Assembly: GCA_038253885.1 (NCBI GenBank)
Contig: JBBSGP010000031.1
Location: forward strand, 1 to 35,938
Source of the DNA: JALZAQ01 sp038253885
GTDB taxonomy: Bacteria > Gemmatimonadota > Gemmatimonadetes > Gemmatimonadales > Gemmatimonadaceae
Direction of reading: 5' to 3'
DNA length: 35,938 nucleotides
Part shown: positions 16,113 to 23,925 of the stretch, piece after piece
How positions within the stretch are numbered: the first letter of the stretch is position 1
Layout of the letters: every line of letters starts with the position of its first letter
Program-made: the position numbers and the translations under genes
Notes under the pieces: generated by a model
Seen by the model: the letters and a program-made list of their open reading frames with translations, nothing else
Databases searched by the model: none
What the model was told of the DNA's origin: nothing

Positions 16113-17794
16113 ACGTGTTGCTCCGGTGCGGGCTGAGTGGCTGGCAGGAAGACGGTGAAGCTCGTGCCGCGCTCGTTCGAGTCCATGATGAGCACTCCCC
16201 GATGGGCCTCGATGGCGCGGTGTGCGATGGGAAGGCCGAGACCGGTCCCGCCTGTCTTGGTCGTGAAGAAGGGCTCGAAGATCCGGTCGCGGATCTCCTC
16301 CGGGATCGCGGGACCGCTGTTCCCGATTCGGAGGGCAACGGCGAGGTTATCCAATCCATCGGGCGACATCCCGATCGGCACCTCATCGGTCTGTATGGGC
16401 CCGACCTCGATGCGAACGTGACCGCCGGCCGGACACGCTTGCAGCGCGTTGAGCGCCAGGTTGAACACGGCCCGGTGCAACAGGTCGTCATCGCCCTCGA
16501 TGACAAGCGGCTGATCGGAAGGGGGAGTCGAGCAGGCGACCTGGACATCCTTCTTCCGATCGGGGTGCGCGGAGGCCATCCGCGCGGCGTCCCGCACGAT
16601 CGCCCCGAGATCCAGCTCCTGCACGTGAGTCACCCGCGCACGCGCAAAATCCAGGAACTCCGACAGGAGGCGTGACAGGCGGTCGGACTCTCTCACGATC
16701 AGGGCTCCCAGAGTGCGCTCATCGTCGGTGGCGCGCGGCGCACCGGAGAGCTGCTCGATGGCGCTCCGGATGGAGGCCAGAGGATTCTTGATCTCGTGAG
16801 CCAGCGATGCGCTCAGCTCGGCCACCGCCTCCAGACGCTCGGCCCGCAACCGGAGCAGCTCGACGGCCTTGATATCGGTGATGTTGGTGAAGATCACCGT
16901 CGCCGAGGCTCCCGAGCTGGTCTGGTCACCTCGAACCGTCGTCGTGGTGAGCCCGATCGGATAGCTCCGACCGTTGCTGTTGATCCTCGCCTCGCCGCGG
17001 CGCACGATCGTTCCCCGCTGGACGGCTCGCTGGAGGGCGGCTCCCAGCACCGGGGCAGTCTCGGCCAGAAAGGAGCCGATCGGCCTGCCCAGCATTTGCT
17101 CAGCGTCGAACCCCAGCAGGTTGCCCGCAGCCGGATTGGCGTAGAGCAGCCGGTCATGCGCGTCAATGGTCATGACCCCGCTGGCGATGTTGCGCAGGAT
17201 GTCCTCGGCCTGCATGCGCGCGAGCTCGAGCTGCGCCTCCAGCTCCTCCCGTCCGGCACCCGCGAGCTTGAGACGGGCGCTCAGGAAGGCGGTGCCAAGC
17301 GCGACCAAGCCGAACACCACCAGCTGCAGCACGAGGGCAGCGGAGAGCGTTGTCTCGCGCTGGAGGATGACATCGCCGTAATACAGCACGTTGCCGAGGA
17401 TGGCGACGAGCAGACCGCCGCCCACTGGCAACAACAGTGACGCGCTGGCAGTGACCAGGATGTAGAGAGCGGCGAACTGGGAAAGCGCCCCGCCAGTGAT
17501 GTGAACGATGGCCGTGACCATGCAGAGATCGAAGACCGCCTGCAGGTAGGCGAAAGTCCGCGTGAGCGGCCCCCGCGATCGCGACGATTTCCAGAGGGAG
17601 GCGCCGGTGAAGCCGATCGCCGCCAGCAGCACCAGAGTGGCGACGCGGGTATAGTTCGCCTCGGCATGCTCCCAGACGAAGAGCGCGGCGATGAAGATGG
17701 CGGCGGCGAGGCACAGCCGTCCGATGTAGATCCACCGGAGGACACGCCGCGGCTGGAACATGAAGGCGTCGCGCGTTGGAACGGGCTGACTCAT
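16109..17794 (-). CDS. pilS: PilS-like sensor histidine kinase with six membrane spans and PAS domain
   Basis: A 561-residue kinase. About six transmembrane helices lie between residues 20 and 172, as in PilS, then a coiled-coil linker (180-200), a PAS domain (about 195-310), HisKA with His333 (SASLAHEIKNPLASIRSAI) and HATPase_c with NLALNALQA, RIGNSGP and GGTGLGLPIA. PilS senses pilin level in the membrane in Pseudomonas. I chose the ATG at 17794; one at 17761 is also possible, and neither has a strong ribosome binding site. It is the first gene of a four-gene kinase/regulator operon, divergent from the CBS-domain gene. Confidence 0.87.
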   Translation of the reverse strand: MSQPVPTRDAFMFQPRRVLRWIYIGRLCLAAAIFIAALFVWEHAEANYTRVATLVLLAAIGFTGASLWKSSRSRGPLTRTFAYLQAVFDLCMVTAIVHITGGALSQFAALYILVTASASLLLPVGGGLLVAILGNVLYYGDVILQRETTLSAALVLQLVVFGLVALGTAFLSARLKLAGAGREELEAQLELARMQAEDILRNIASGVMTIDAHDRLLYANPAAGNLLGFDAEQMLGRPIGSFLAETAPVLGAALQRAVQRGTIVRRGEARINSNGRSYPIGLTTTTVRGDQTSSGASATVIFTNITDIKAVELLRLRAERLEAVAELSASLAHEIKNPLASIRSAIEQLSGAPRATDDERTLGALIVRESDRLSRLLSEFLDFARARVTHVQELDLGAIVRDAARMASAHPDRKKDVQVACSTPPSDQPLVIEGDDDLLHRAVFNLALNALQACPAGGHVRIEVGPIQTDEVPIGMSPDGLDNLAVALRIGNSGPAIPEEIRDRIFEPFFTTKTGGTGLGLPIAHRAIEAHRGVLIMDSNERGTSFTVFLPATQPAPEQHV

Positions 17795-17830
17795 GTCGTG
17801 GAGTTGGCGGCGGAACGCGCGATGGCGCGC

Positions 17831-17858
17831 GACGGTCTTGCATCGTGCAAGACTCGTC
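17831..17858. promoter_or_regulatory. Large inverted repeat in the divergent pilS/CBS-gene intergenic region
   Basis: GTCTTGCA-TCG-TGCAAGAC gives two perfect 8-bp arms (17835-17842 and 17846-17853). They extend to flanking GACG and CGTC across a single unpaired T. It sits centrally in the 107-bp gap between two divergent start codons, a typical operator position. It could bind a dimeric regulator acting on either side. The binding protein is unknown. Confidence 0.5.
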
Positions 17859-17884
17859 ACGTTCCGCTGAGCATGGCATTTTGC

Positions 17885-17890
17885 TATATC
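17885..17890 (+). promoter_or_regulatory. Possible -10 element (TATATC) of the CBS-domain gene
   Basis: TATATC lies 11 nt before the ATG, with a poor -35 (TTCCGC) 17 nt upstream. If used, the transcript would be nearly leaderless, which would explain the missing ribosome binding site. Weak evidence. Confidence 0.25.
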
Positions 17891-17901
17891 TTCGACGACC
17901 A

Positions 17902-19266
17902 ATGAGCGAACGGGGATACGTGAGCGGCACCGTCGAACACCTGACGCTGGGCACCATCGCGGTCCGCCTCCTGGTGGTGGTGGTGCTCGTGCTGGCCAAC
18001 GCGTTCTTCGTCGCCGCCGAGTTCTCTCTGGTGAGCGCTCGCCGCAGCCGCTTGACGGCGATGGCGGCCGAGGGGGACAGGTCCGCGCGGATCGTGCTCG
18101 ACACGCTCGACCGGATCACCCGGTTTCTGTCCGCCACCCAGCTCGGCATCACCGTCACCTCGCTGGGGCTCGGCTATTTGGGTGAAGAGTCGATGGCGTC
18201 GCTCTTCGACATCGTGGCGGGGTGGTTCGGGATGACGCTCGCGCCAACGGCGGCGCACGCCACGGCAGCGGTGGTCGCGGGATTCGCCACGATCACCTAT
18301 CTCCACATCGTCCTCGGAGAGCTCGCGCCCAAATCGATGGCGATCAGGAGTCCCGAGGCGATCAGCCGGTTGCTGGTGAGGCCCCTGCGTTGGTTCGCGG
18401 CGGCGACGGCGCCCTTCACCTGGCTCCTGAACAGCTCGGCCAACCGGCTTCTGAAGCTGTTCGGCGTGCAACTGCTGGACGAGAGCGCGCGCGTCCATTC
18501 CCCCGAGGAGCTGAGGCTGCTGGTCATGCAGACACGCGCCCACGGCCTGTTGGACGAGACGGACAGCGCGATGCTGGCCGGCGTGTTCGATTTTCACAAT
18601 AAGAAGGCGCGGGACGTGATGCGCCCTCGCACGGATATCGTCGCGCTGGATGTGAGCGCCACGCGCGACGAGGTGTGGGCGATCATGCGCAGCGAAGGGT
18701 ACTCGCGCTTCCCGGTGTATCGGGAGACACTGGATGACGTGATCGGCGTCGTGCTGGTGAAGGACCTCTGGCTCAACGACCCGGTCGACCCGTTCTCGCT
18801 CGAGCGCTTCGTGCGCGAAGCGCTCTACGTTCCCGATACGCGAGTGGCCGAGCGCGTGCTCGACGATCTGAGAAAGACTCGCGCGCACATGGCGATCGTG
18901 CTGGACGAGTACGGCGGGACGGCGGGCATCATCACCCTCGAGGACCTGATCGAAGAAGTCATCGGCGACATCGCGGATGAGTACGACGCCGCCACGCGCG
19001 AGTCACTCGAGATGAATGGCATGCTCGAGCTCGCCGGCTCCCTGTCGCTGATCGACGTGCGATCGGACCACAACATGGCGATCCCGGAGGGAAGTTGGTC
19101 CACGCTCGGCGGGTACGTGTTCTCCCGACTGGGCCGCCTGCCGCGGGTGGGCGAGCGCGCGGCATTCCCGGGAGGCGAGCTGGAGGTCGTGGCGATGGAC
19201 GGGCGCCGCGTGGCGGCGGTGCGAGTCCATCGCCTGCCGCGCACGGCAGGCACGGCGAGCACGTGA
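17902..19266 (+). CDS. CNNM/CBS/CorC_HlyC-domain membrane protein (hemolysin-C family, possible ion transporter)
   Basis: A 454-residue inner-membrane protein. The CNNM (DUF21) domain (about 10-200) has several transmembrane helices and the conserved NAFFVAAEFSLVSARRSR and LGLGYLGEE motifs. A CBS pair (about 225-345) follows, with MRPRTDIVALD and YSRFPVYRETLDDVIG, then DEYGGTAGIITLEDLIEE and the CorC_HlyC domain (about 360-445). Relatives include CorB/CorC and MpfA-type proteins linked to Mg2+ transport or export. The ATG at 17902 begins the first hydrophobic segment; no ribosome binding site is visible. It overlaps the next gene by 4 nt. Confidence 0.93.
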   Translation: MSERGYVSGTVEHLTLGTIAVRLLVVVVLVLANAFFVAAEFSLVSARRSRLTAMAAEGDRSARIVLDTLDRITRFLSATQLGITVTSLGLGYLGEESMASLFDIVAGWFGMTLAPTAAHATAAVVAGFATITYLHIVLGELAPKSMAIRSPEAISRLLVRPLRWFAAATAPFTWLLNSSANRLLKLFGVQLLDESARVHSPEELRLLVMQTRAHGLLDETDSAMLAGVFDFHNKKARDVMRPRTDIVALDVSATRDEVWAIMRSEGYSRFPVYRETLDDVIGVVLVKDLWLNDPVDPFSLERFVREALYVPDTRVAERVLDDLRKTRAHMAIVLDEYGGTAGIITLEDLIEEVIGDIADEYDAATRESLEMNGMLELAGSLSLIDVRSDHNMAIPEGSWSTLGGYVFSRLGRLPRVGERAAFPGGELEVVAMDGRRVAAVRVHRLPRTAGTAST

Positions 19267-19691
19267 GCGACGATCTGCGGATCGACGATCAGCTCACGAT
19301 TCCCCGCGGCGAGCTGGTGACGCGGGCCACGCGCGCCGGCGGGCCGGGCGGACAGCACGTGAACACATCCTCCACCCGGATCGAGCTGGTGTGGGACCTG
19401 GGAGCATCGCAAGCGGTGGACGACGCGCTGCGCGCGCGACTCGGCGCCCGCTTGGGGTCGCGGCTGGACTCGGAAGGGAAGGTGCGCGTGGTGTCCAGCG
19501 AGCACCGCAGCCAGCTGCGAAATCGTCAGGCGGCGGAGAACCGGCTCGCCGATGTCCTGCGACGGGCGCTCACCATTCCGAAGAAACGGAAACCGACAAG
19601 ACCGAGCCGGGCGGCCAAGGCTGCGAGGTTGAGCGAGAAACGGAGGAGAAGCGATCGGAAGCGCGAGCGGAGGCGCACCCCCGACGACTGA
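19263..19691 (+). CDS. arfB: ArfB-like aminoacyl-tRNA hydrolase (ribosome rescue)
   Basis: A 142-residue release-factor-like protein. The GGQ motif lies at 29-31 within RAGGPGGQHVNTSST, the catalytic loop that hydrolyses peptidyl-tRNA on stalled ribosomes. The following helix-rich region (SEHRSQLRNRQAAENRLADVL) matches the family. The C-terminal tail (about 108-142) is very Lys/Arg-rich, as needed to enter the empty mRNA channel. No codon-recognition domain is present, so it is ArfB rather than RF1/RF2. The GTG start overlaps the upstream stop (GTGA). The hairpin at 19672-19701 begins inside its last codons. Confidence 0.93.
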   Translation: MSDDLRIDDQLTIPRGELVTRATRAGGPGGQHVNTSSTRIELVWDLGASQAVDDALRARLGARLGSRLDSEGKVRVVSSEHRSQLRNRQAAENRLADVLRRALTIPKKRKPTRPSRAAKAARLSEKRRRSDRKRERRRTPDD

Positions 19692-19701
19692 GGGGTGCGC
19701 C
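19672..19701. terminator. Bidirectional terminator-like hairpin between convergent genes
   Basis: GGCGCACCCC (19672-19681) pairs perfectly with GGGGTGCGCC (19692-19701), giving a 10-bp stem and 10-nt loop. It spans the arfB stop codon and the 35-nt gap to the convergent gene. No T-run is seen, as is common for GC-rich genomes. It may serve both transcripts. Confidence 0.55.
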
Positions 19702-19726
19702 GACGCCGACGGCCGAAGGGACGGCG

Positions 19727-20509
19727 CTACTGGATCAGCTCGACCTTGAAGCTGCCGTGGTTGACGATCGGGATCATCAGGCCCTGGCTGGCGACCGTCA
19801 CCGTGGCATTGCTCTCCTGGGTGCTGGTTCCGCCGAAGTAGAGTCCGCGCGGGCTCACGTAGTACGTCCCCGAGCCCGTCCCGCCGCCGGACAGCATCGC
19901 GCCGTTGCCCGTGCCCGCCAGCTTTATCGTCGAGCTCCGCTGGATCTTCCACGCCTTCTGGCCCGCGTACGTCGTGTCCCCGACGAGGGCGGAATTGACG
20001 ATCACCGTGGTCGTGATGTCCATCCCCTGCGTTGACGTCTTGCTCTCGGTGGTGTCGGTCCAGGCCTGACCGGCCTTGACGTTCTTCGGCATCATGACGA
20101 AGAAGTGGCGAAAGCTCTCGGCGATCTGCGGCGCGGTGGCCGAGACGATCGAGGCCTTGAGATCGTACACCTTGCCGCGGGACGACATCGCGCCCATCAC
20201 GGTGCTGCCCTTCAGGTTGCTCACATCCATCGGCGGCGCCGCACCGCCGGTTGTGATGCCGATGGAGTCGAAGGTGATCGTGAACTGGAGGGTATCCTTC
20301 GCCTTCTGCGACAAGATGACCGAGGTGAGCTCGGTCGTGTTGACGCTCGCCTCCTGCTTCTGCCCCATCATCTCCTGGGAGATCTTCTGCTCGGCGGTGA
20401 TGCGATAGCGTGCCGTGCCGGGAATGAAGCTGAAGTCCTGCGCGTCGGCCGATTCGGCGACGGCGGCGAGAGCGAGCAGGAGGAACGCGAGCCGGGAGGG
20501 TGCGGGCAT
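19727..20509 (-). CDS. Secreted protein of unknown function (possibly DUF6263-like)
   Basis: A 260-residue protein with a Sec signal peptide (APSRLAFLLLALAAVAESADA, cut near Ala-Gln) and no lipobox. The mature part is predicted mostly beta, with alternating polar and hydrophobic segments such as DTLQFTITFDSIGIT, KAWKIQRSSTIKLAGTG and GSGTYYVSPRGLYFGG. The layout (resistance to large motifs, 'tFdSig', later 'G-x-w-x-d') resembles secreted DUF6263 proteins, but I cannot confirm it. The ATG at 20509 begins the signal peptide. The gene stands alone, convergent with arfB and divergent from mutY. Confidence 0.75.
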   Translation of the reverse strand: MPAPSRLAFLLLALAAVAESADAQDFSFIPGTARYRITAEQKISQEMMGQKQEASVNTTELTSVILSQKAKDTLQFTITFDSIGITTGGAAPPMDVSNLKGSTVMGAMSSRGKVYDLKASIVSATAPQIAESFRHFFVMMPKNVKAGQAWTDTTESKTSTQGMDITTTVIVNSALVGDTTYAGQKAWKIQRSSTIKLAGTGNGAMLSGGGTGSGTYYVSPRGLYFGGTSTQESNATVTVASQGLMIPIVNHGSFKVELIQ

Positions 20510-20657
20510 GGTATTCGGTCCTTGGACGGCGGCGGAGCCGCGATGGGAGCTGGCCGGAGCGGCGCGCCGGCTCGGTGAGATGGCACGTGCCTGGTCACTA
20601 CCCCGCCAACCACCTTCCGGTTTCACATTCGCCGGGACGAATTAGCTTCGGAACGCA

Positions 20658-21353
20658 GTGACACGACTTCCAGCGGCTCTCCCCCGCACCCGCATCCGGG
20701 TCGCGATCGCGCGACGCTTCGGTCGCCGGCTTCGAGCGTGGTATCGCGACAACCACCGCGATCTGCCGTGGCGTGCAACGCGCGACCCCTACGAGGTGCT
20801 GGTTTCAGAGCTCATGCTCCAGCAGACTCCGGTCGCCCGGGTGATCGATCGCTATCCGGAGTTCCTGCGCGCCTTTCCGACTCTGGCCTCCATCGCCACG
20901 GCCGAGCCGGCGCGCGTTCGCGAAGCGTGGAGCGGGCTCGGCTACTACGCGCGGGCGAGAAGTCTTCATCAGATCGCGCTCAGCATCCCGCCTGGACAGT
21001 CTCTGCCGTCGGATCCGGCCGAGCTGCGTCGATTGCCGGGTATCGGTCCGTATACCGCGGGCGCCGTGGCGTCGTTCGCCCACGAGCGACGAGCGGCTCT
21101 CGTGGATACGAACGTGGCGCGCGTGCTGCGCCGGGTATTCGCTCCGGGGCTCGATCCGGCAAGAACGGCCGGTCGCCGTGCGCTGTGGGCTCTCGCGGAA
21201 GCGATTCTTCCCCGATCCGGCAGTGCATCGTACACCCACAATCAGGCATTGATGGAGCTGGGCGCTCTCATCTGCACGGCGCGCGTCCGGCACTGCGCTC
21301 GCTGCCCGGTGCGAGGCTGCTGCCGCACCGCCGCGTCCGAGAGTCCGGAGTGA
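20658..21353 (+). CDS. mutY: Short MutY-type A/G-specific adenine glycosylase
   Basis: A 231-residue HhH-GPD base-excision repair enzyme that removes adenine opposite 8-oxoguanine. The catalytic Glu is E51 in SELMLQQTPV; the helix-hairpin-helix is LPGIGPYTAGA with Tyr as in Bacillus-type MutY; the catalytic Asp is D150 in VDTNVARVL; the [4Fe-4S] ligands C206, C213, C216 and C222 fit C-X6-C-X2-C-X5-C. It stops right after the cluster, so the usual C-terminal NUDIX-like 8-oxoG-recognition domain (about 120 residues) is absent. GTG start at 20658. Its stop overlaps the next GTG start (GTGA). Confidence 0.9.
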   Translation: MTRLPAALPRTRIRVAIARRFGRRLRAWYRDNHRDLPWRATRDPYEVLVSELMLQQTPVARVIDRYPEFLRAFPTLASIATAEPARVREAWSGLGYYARARSLHQIALSIPPGQSLPSDPAELRRLPGIGPYTAGAVASFAHERRAALVDTNVARVLRRVFAPGLDPARTAGRRALWALAEAILPRSGSASYTHNQALMELGALICTARVRHCARCPVRGCCRTAASESPE

Positions 21354-23065
21354 CAACGACACCGGTCCACTACCTGATCCCGAGCATCGTCGTCGCGCTG
21401 CTCGTGGGCAGTTGGCTGCTCTTCAGAAAGAAGGCGCCCCTCGACCGTGTCGCTCGCGTCACCGGTCAGGTGGCACCCGTCCTGGTGCCTCGCGTCATGG
21501 CTCTCTCCACCTTCCTCGCCGGGGCGGTGCTTCTCTTCTCCGGCGCGACTCCGGCGGTCGGAAACAGGATTCACGCCATCGACGACTTTCTTCCCCTGCC
21601 GGTGGTCGAAGTCTCACACCTCTTCGGGAGCCTCGCCGGAGTGGGGCTTCTGATCCTGGCGCGGGGACTGCAGCGCCGGCTCGCCATCGCGTACACCTTC
21701 ACCGTCGCGCTCCTCGCCGCGAGCATCCTGTTCTCGCTTCTCAAGGCGCTCGACTACGAGGAGGCCCTGTTCCTGTCGGTGATGCTGGGGGCCTTTGCGC
21801 CCAATCGGAAGTACTTCTACCGCCGCTCATCGCTGGTACAGGAGCGATTCACCCGTGCGTGGGTGGCCGCCATCGCGCTCGTCGTGGCGGCGTCGGTGCT
21901 GCTCGGCTTTCTCTCATACCGCTCGCAGGGGTACTCGGGCGATCTTCTGTTCCAGTTCGCCTTCGACGCACAGGCCCCGCGTTTTCTCCGGGCCTCCGTG
22001 GCGGTGATGGCAACGCTGATGGTGGTCGGGGTCACCCGGCTCATCAGGCCCGCTGTGCCCATTCCGATGGCCCCCACCGATCAGGAGCTCGCGGTCGCGG
22101 AGCGGGTCGTGGCGAAGAGCTCGGAAGCCGATGCCCACCTGGTTTTTCTTCGCGACAAGTCACTGCTGTTCAACGACGCGCGGACCGGATTCGTGATGTA
22201 CGGCGTCGCCGGGCGGAGCTGGGTGTCGATGGGCGATCCCGTCGCTCCGGCGAGCGAGGTCGCGGACCTGACGGCGCGCTTCGTCGATCTCGCGGTCCGT
22301 CATGGTGGGTGGCCGGTCTTCTACAAGGTGGGGCGCGAGCAGCTCTACCTGTATCTCGACTTCGGTCTCGCCCTGGCGAAGCTGGGCGAGGAGGCGCGGG
22401 TCAAACTCGAGGACTTCTCGCTTGACGGACCGAAGAGACGCAACATCCGCCGGGTCTGGCGAAAGGCAGTGGACGATGGCTGTCGGTTCGAGCTCGTGCC
22501 GCCGGAGCGAGCCGCCGCCCTCCGCTCTGAGCTGCGGCGGATCTCCGACCACTGGATGACGGCCAAGCAGGCGCGCGAGAAGGGGTTCTCACTGGGGTTC
22601 TTCGATGATGAGTACGTCGGCCGCTATCCGATTGCCGTCGTCCGCAAGAAGGAGCGGATCGTGGCGTTCGCGAATGTCTGGCGATCCGGGCAGATGGAGG
22701 AGATCGAGGCCGATCTCATGCGATACGACGCCCAAGCACCTCCGGGCATCATGCGCTTCCTGCTGGCCGAGCTGATGCTCTGGGGACGAGCGCAAGGCTA
22801 TCGCTGGTTCAACCTCGGAATGGCACCCCTGTCCGGACTCCGGAGGACGAGCACCACTCCGTTCTGGAACCAGATGGGGATGGCGATCTTCGATTACGGC
22901 GAGCGATGGTACAACTTTCAGGGGTTGAGGAACTTCAAGGAGTGGTTCTACCCCGAGTGGGAGCCGAAATATCTGGTCTCGCCCGGTGGTGCGCTGCGGC
23001 CGGTCGTGCTGGCGAACGTTGCTGCTCTCGTGGCCGGCGGAATTCGCGGAGTCGTCAAGAAGTGA
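21350..23065 (+). CDS. MprF-like phosphatidylglycerol aminoacyltransferase (short form)
   Basis: A 571-residue membrane protein. About seven transmembrane helices fill residues 6-235. A cytoplasmic DUF2156 (GNAT-like) synthase domain spans about 245-545, with VYGVAGRSWVSMGDP-like, FNLGMAPLSGL and YNFQGLRNFKEWFYPEWEPKYL motifs typical of MprF. The enzyme transfers an amino acid (often Lys or Ala) from aminoacyl-tRNA to phosphatidylglycerol, lowering surface charge. It has fewer helices than full MprF (about 14), so the flippase half may be partial. The GTG start overlaps mutY, and its stop overlaps the VirJ-like gene. Amino-acid specificity cannot be read from sequence. Confidence 0.9.
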   Translation: MTTTPVHYLIPSIVVALLVGSWLLFRKKAPLDRVARVTGQVAPVLVPRVMALSTFLAGAVLLFSGATPAVGNRIHAIDDFLPLPVVEVSHLFGSLAGVGLLILARGLQRRLAIAYTFTVALLAASILFSLLKALDYEEALFLSVMLGAFAPNRKYFYRRSSLVQERFTRAWVAAIALVVAASVLLGFLSYRSQGYSGDLLFQFAFDAQAPRFLRASVAVMATLMVVGVTRLIRPAVPIPMAPTDQELAVAERVVAKSSEADAHLVFLRDKSLLFNDARTGFVMYGVAGRSWVSMGDPVAPASEVADLTARFVDLAVRHGGWPVFYKVGREQLYLYLDFGLALAKLGEEARVKLEDFSLDGPKRRNIRRVWRKAVDDGCRFELVPPERAAALRSELRRISDHWMTAKQAREKGFSLGFFDDEYVGRYPIAVVRKKERIVAFANVWRSGQMEEIEADLMRYDAQAPPGIMRFLLAELMLWGRAQGYRWFNLGMAPLSGLRRTSTTPFWNQMGMAIFDYGERWYNFQGLRNFKEWFYPEWEPKYLVSPGGALRPVVLANVAALVAGGIRGVVKK

Positions 23066-23859
23066 GGCGCGGCTGGGCTCCGTTGGGCGCGCTACTCGTC
23101 GCCGCGTTGGGCGGCTGCATGCGGCAAGGCCCGCCGCCTCCCTACACACCGACCGACCCGGCGCTCCGCGCGCTGCCGCTCTTCTTCTATCCATCCGCCA
23201 ACGCCAGCAAGCCAGCGCGCGCCTTCGTCTTCTTCTTCGGTAACGATGTCGGCTTCTGGAAACCCCACCAGCTGCTCGCCCAGCGGCTCTCGAAGGATGG
23301 CTTCACGGTCGTCGGGCTCGACCTCCGGAAGTGGCTCGGCTCTTTCCCCGATCGCTATCCGGACCGAGACAGCGCCTTCAAGGCGGCGATTGGCCCGGTG
23401 ATCGCCCGCTCGCGGGTCGAGGTCCACGCCGAGTCGCTGCCGGTGATTCTGGGCGGGCATTCTTTCGGTGCGGAGGTCGCGTTCTGGACCGCGGCTCACG
23501 CTCCGCCGCCGGGCCTCACCGGGATCCTCGCCATGTCACCGCGATCCAGTGGACATCTCATCATCGTACCCTCCGACTGGGCGAACCACGAGGCGTCGGG
23601 AGAAGGGTCGTGGTCGACGCTTCGTCTCGTGCACGACCTGCCGCCATCCATTCGCATCGCGATCATCCGCGGTCAGCACGATGAGTTCCGGCCCCACGAC
23701 TCCGCGTTCGTTGCCAATGGGGGAACCCGGCTGCGGCGATACTTCGTCCCGTTCGCCGGACATTCGCTCGCCGGTCTCGCTCTGCCGGGACCGTTCATCG
23801 ACCGGGCGATGAGCTTTCTTTCCGAGTCGAGACCGGCGGCGGCGCAGGCGTCGCGGTAA
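23062..23859 (+). CDS. VirJ/AcvB-like lipoprotein hydrolase, candidate aminoacyl-phosphatidylglycerol hydrolase
   Basis: A 265-residue lipoprotein with lipobox LGGC (Cys19) and an alpha/beta-hydrolase fold of VirJ type. The nucleophile is S134 in GGHSFGAE, and likely triad partners are D207 (RGQHDEF) and H234 (FAGHSLAG). The stretch YPDRDSAF and the opening VFFFGNDVGFW agree with the family. Agrobacterium AcvB of this family hydrolyses lysyl-phosphatidylglycerol and is encoded next to the synthase lpiA. Here the same pairing is found with a 4-bp overlap (GTGA). Substrate is inferred from that parallel; a general esterase remains possible. Confidence 0.83.
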   Translation: MRRGWAPLGALLVAALGGCMRQGPPPPYTPTDPALRALPLFFYPSANASKPARAFVFFFGNDVGFWKPHQLLAQRLSKDGFTVVGLDLRKWLGSFPDRYPDRDSAFKAAIGPVIARSRVEVHAESLPVILGGHSFGAEVAFWTAAHAPPPGLTGILAMSPRSSGHLIIVPSDWANHEASGEGSWSTLRLVHDLPPSIRIAIIRGQHDEFRPHDSAFVANGGTRLRRYFVPFAGHSLAGLALPGPFIDRAMSFLSESRPAAAQASR

Positions 23860-23863
23860 CGCG

Positions 23864-23881
23864 CCGCGCCGGCTGGCGCGG
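23864..23881 (+). terminator. GC-rich hairpin after the VirJ-like gene
   Basis: CCGCGCC and GGCGCGG form a 7-bp stem with a 4-nt loop, 4 nt after the stop codon. No T-run follows. The likely promoter of the next operon begins about 15 nt further, so this hairpin probably separates the two operons. Confidence 0.45.
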
Positions 23882-23895
23882 GGACATGGTCGCCC

Positions 23896-23901
23896 TATCT
23901 T
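23896..23901 (+). promoter_or_regulatory. Possible -10 element (TATCTT) of the MoxR-cluster operon
   Basis: TATCTT lies 24 nt before the GTG start of the membrane-protein gene. No good -35 is visible. The context CCTATCTTAGC is similar in style to the GCTATATCTTC before the CBS-domain gene. Confidence 0.25.
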
Positions 23902-23925
23902 AGCGTATCCCTTCCCGAGAATCTC

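Noticed and set aside
17163..18158. Long minus-strand frame running across the pilS gene and the intergenic gap
   Set aside because: It shadows pilS in another frame and the start of the CBS-domain gene; no family features.
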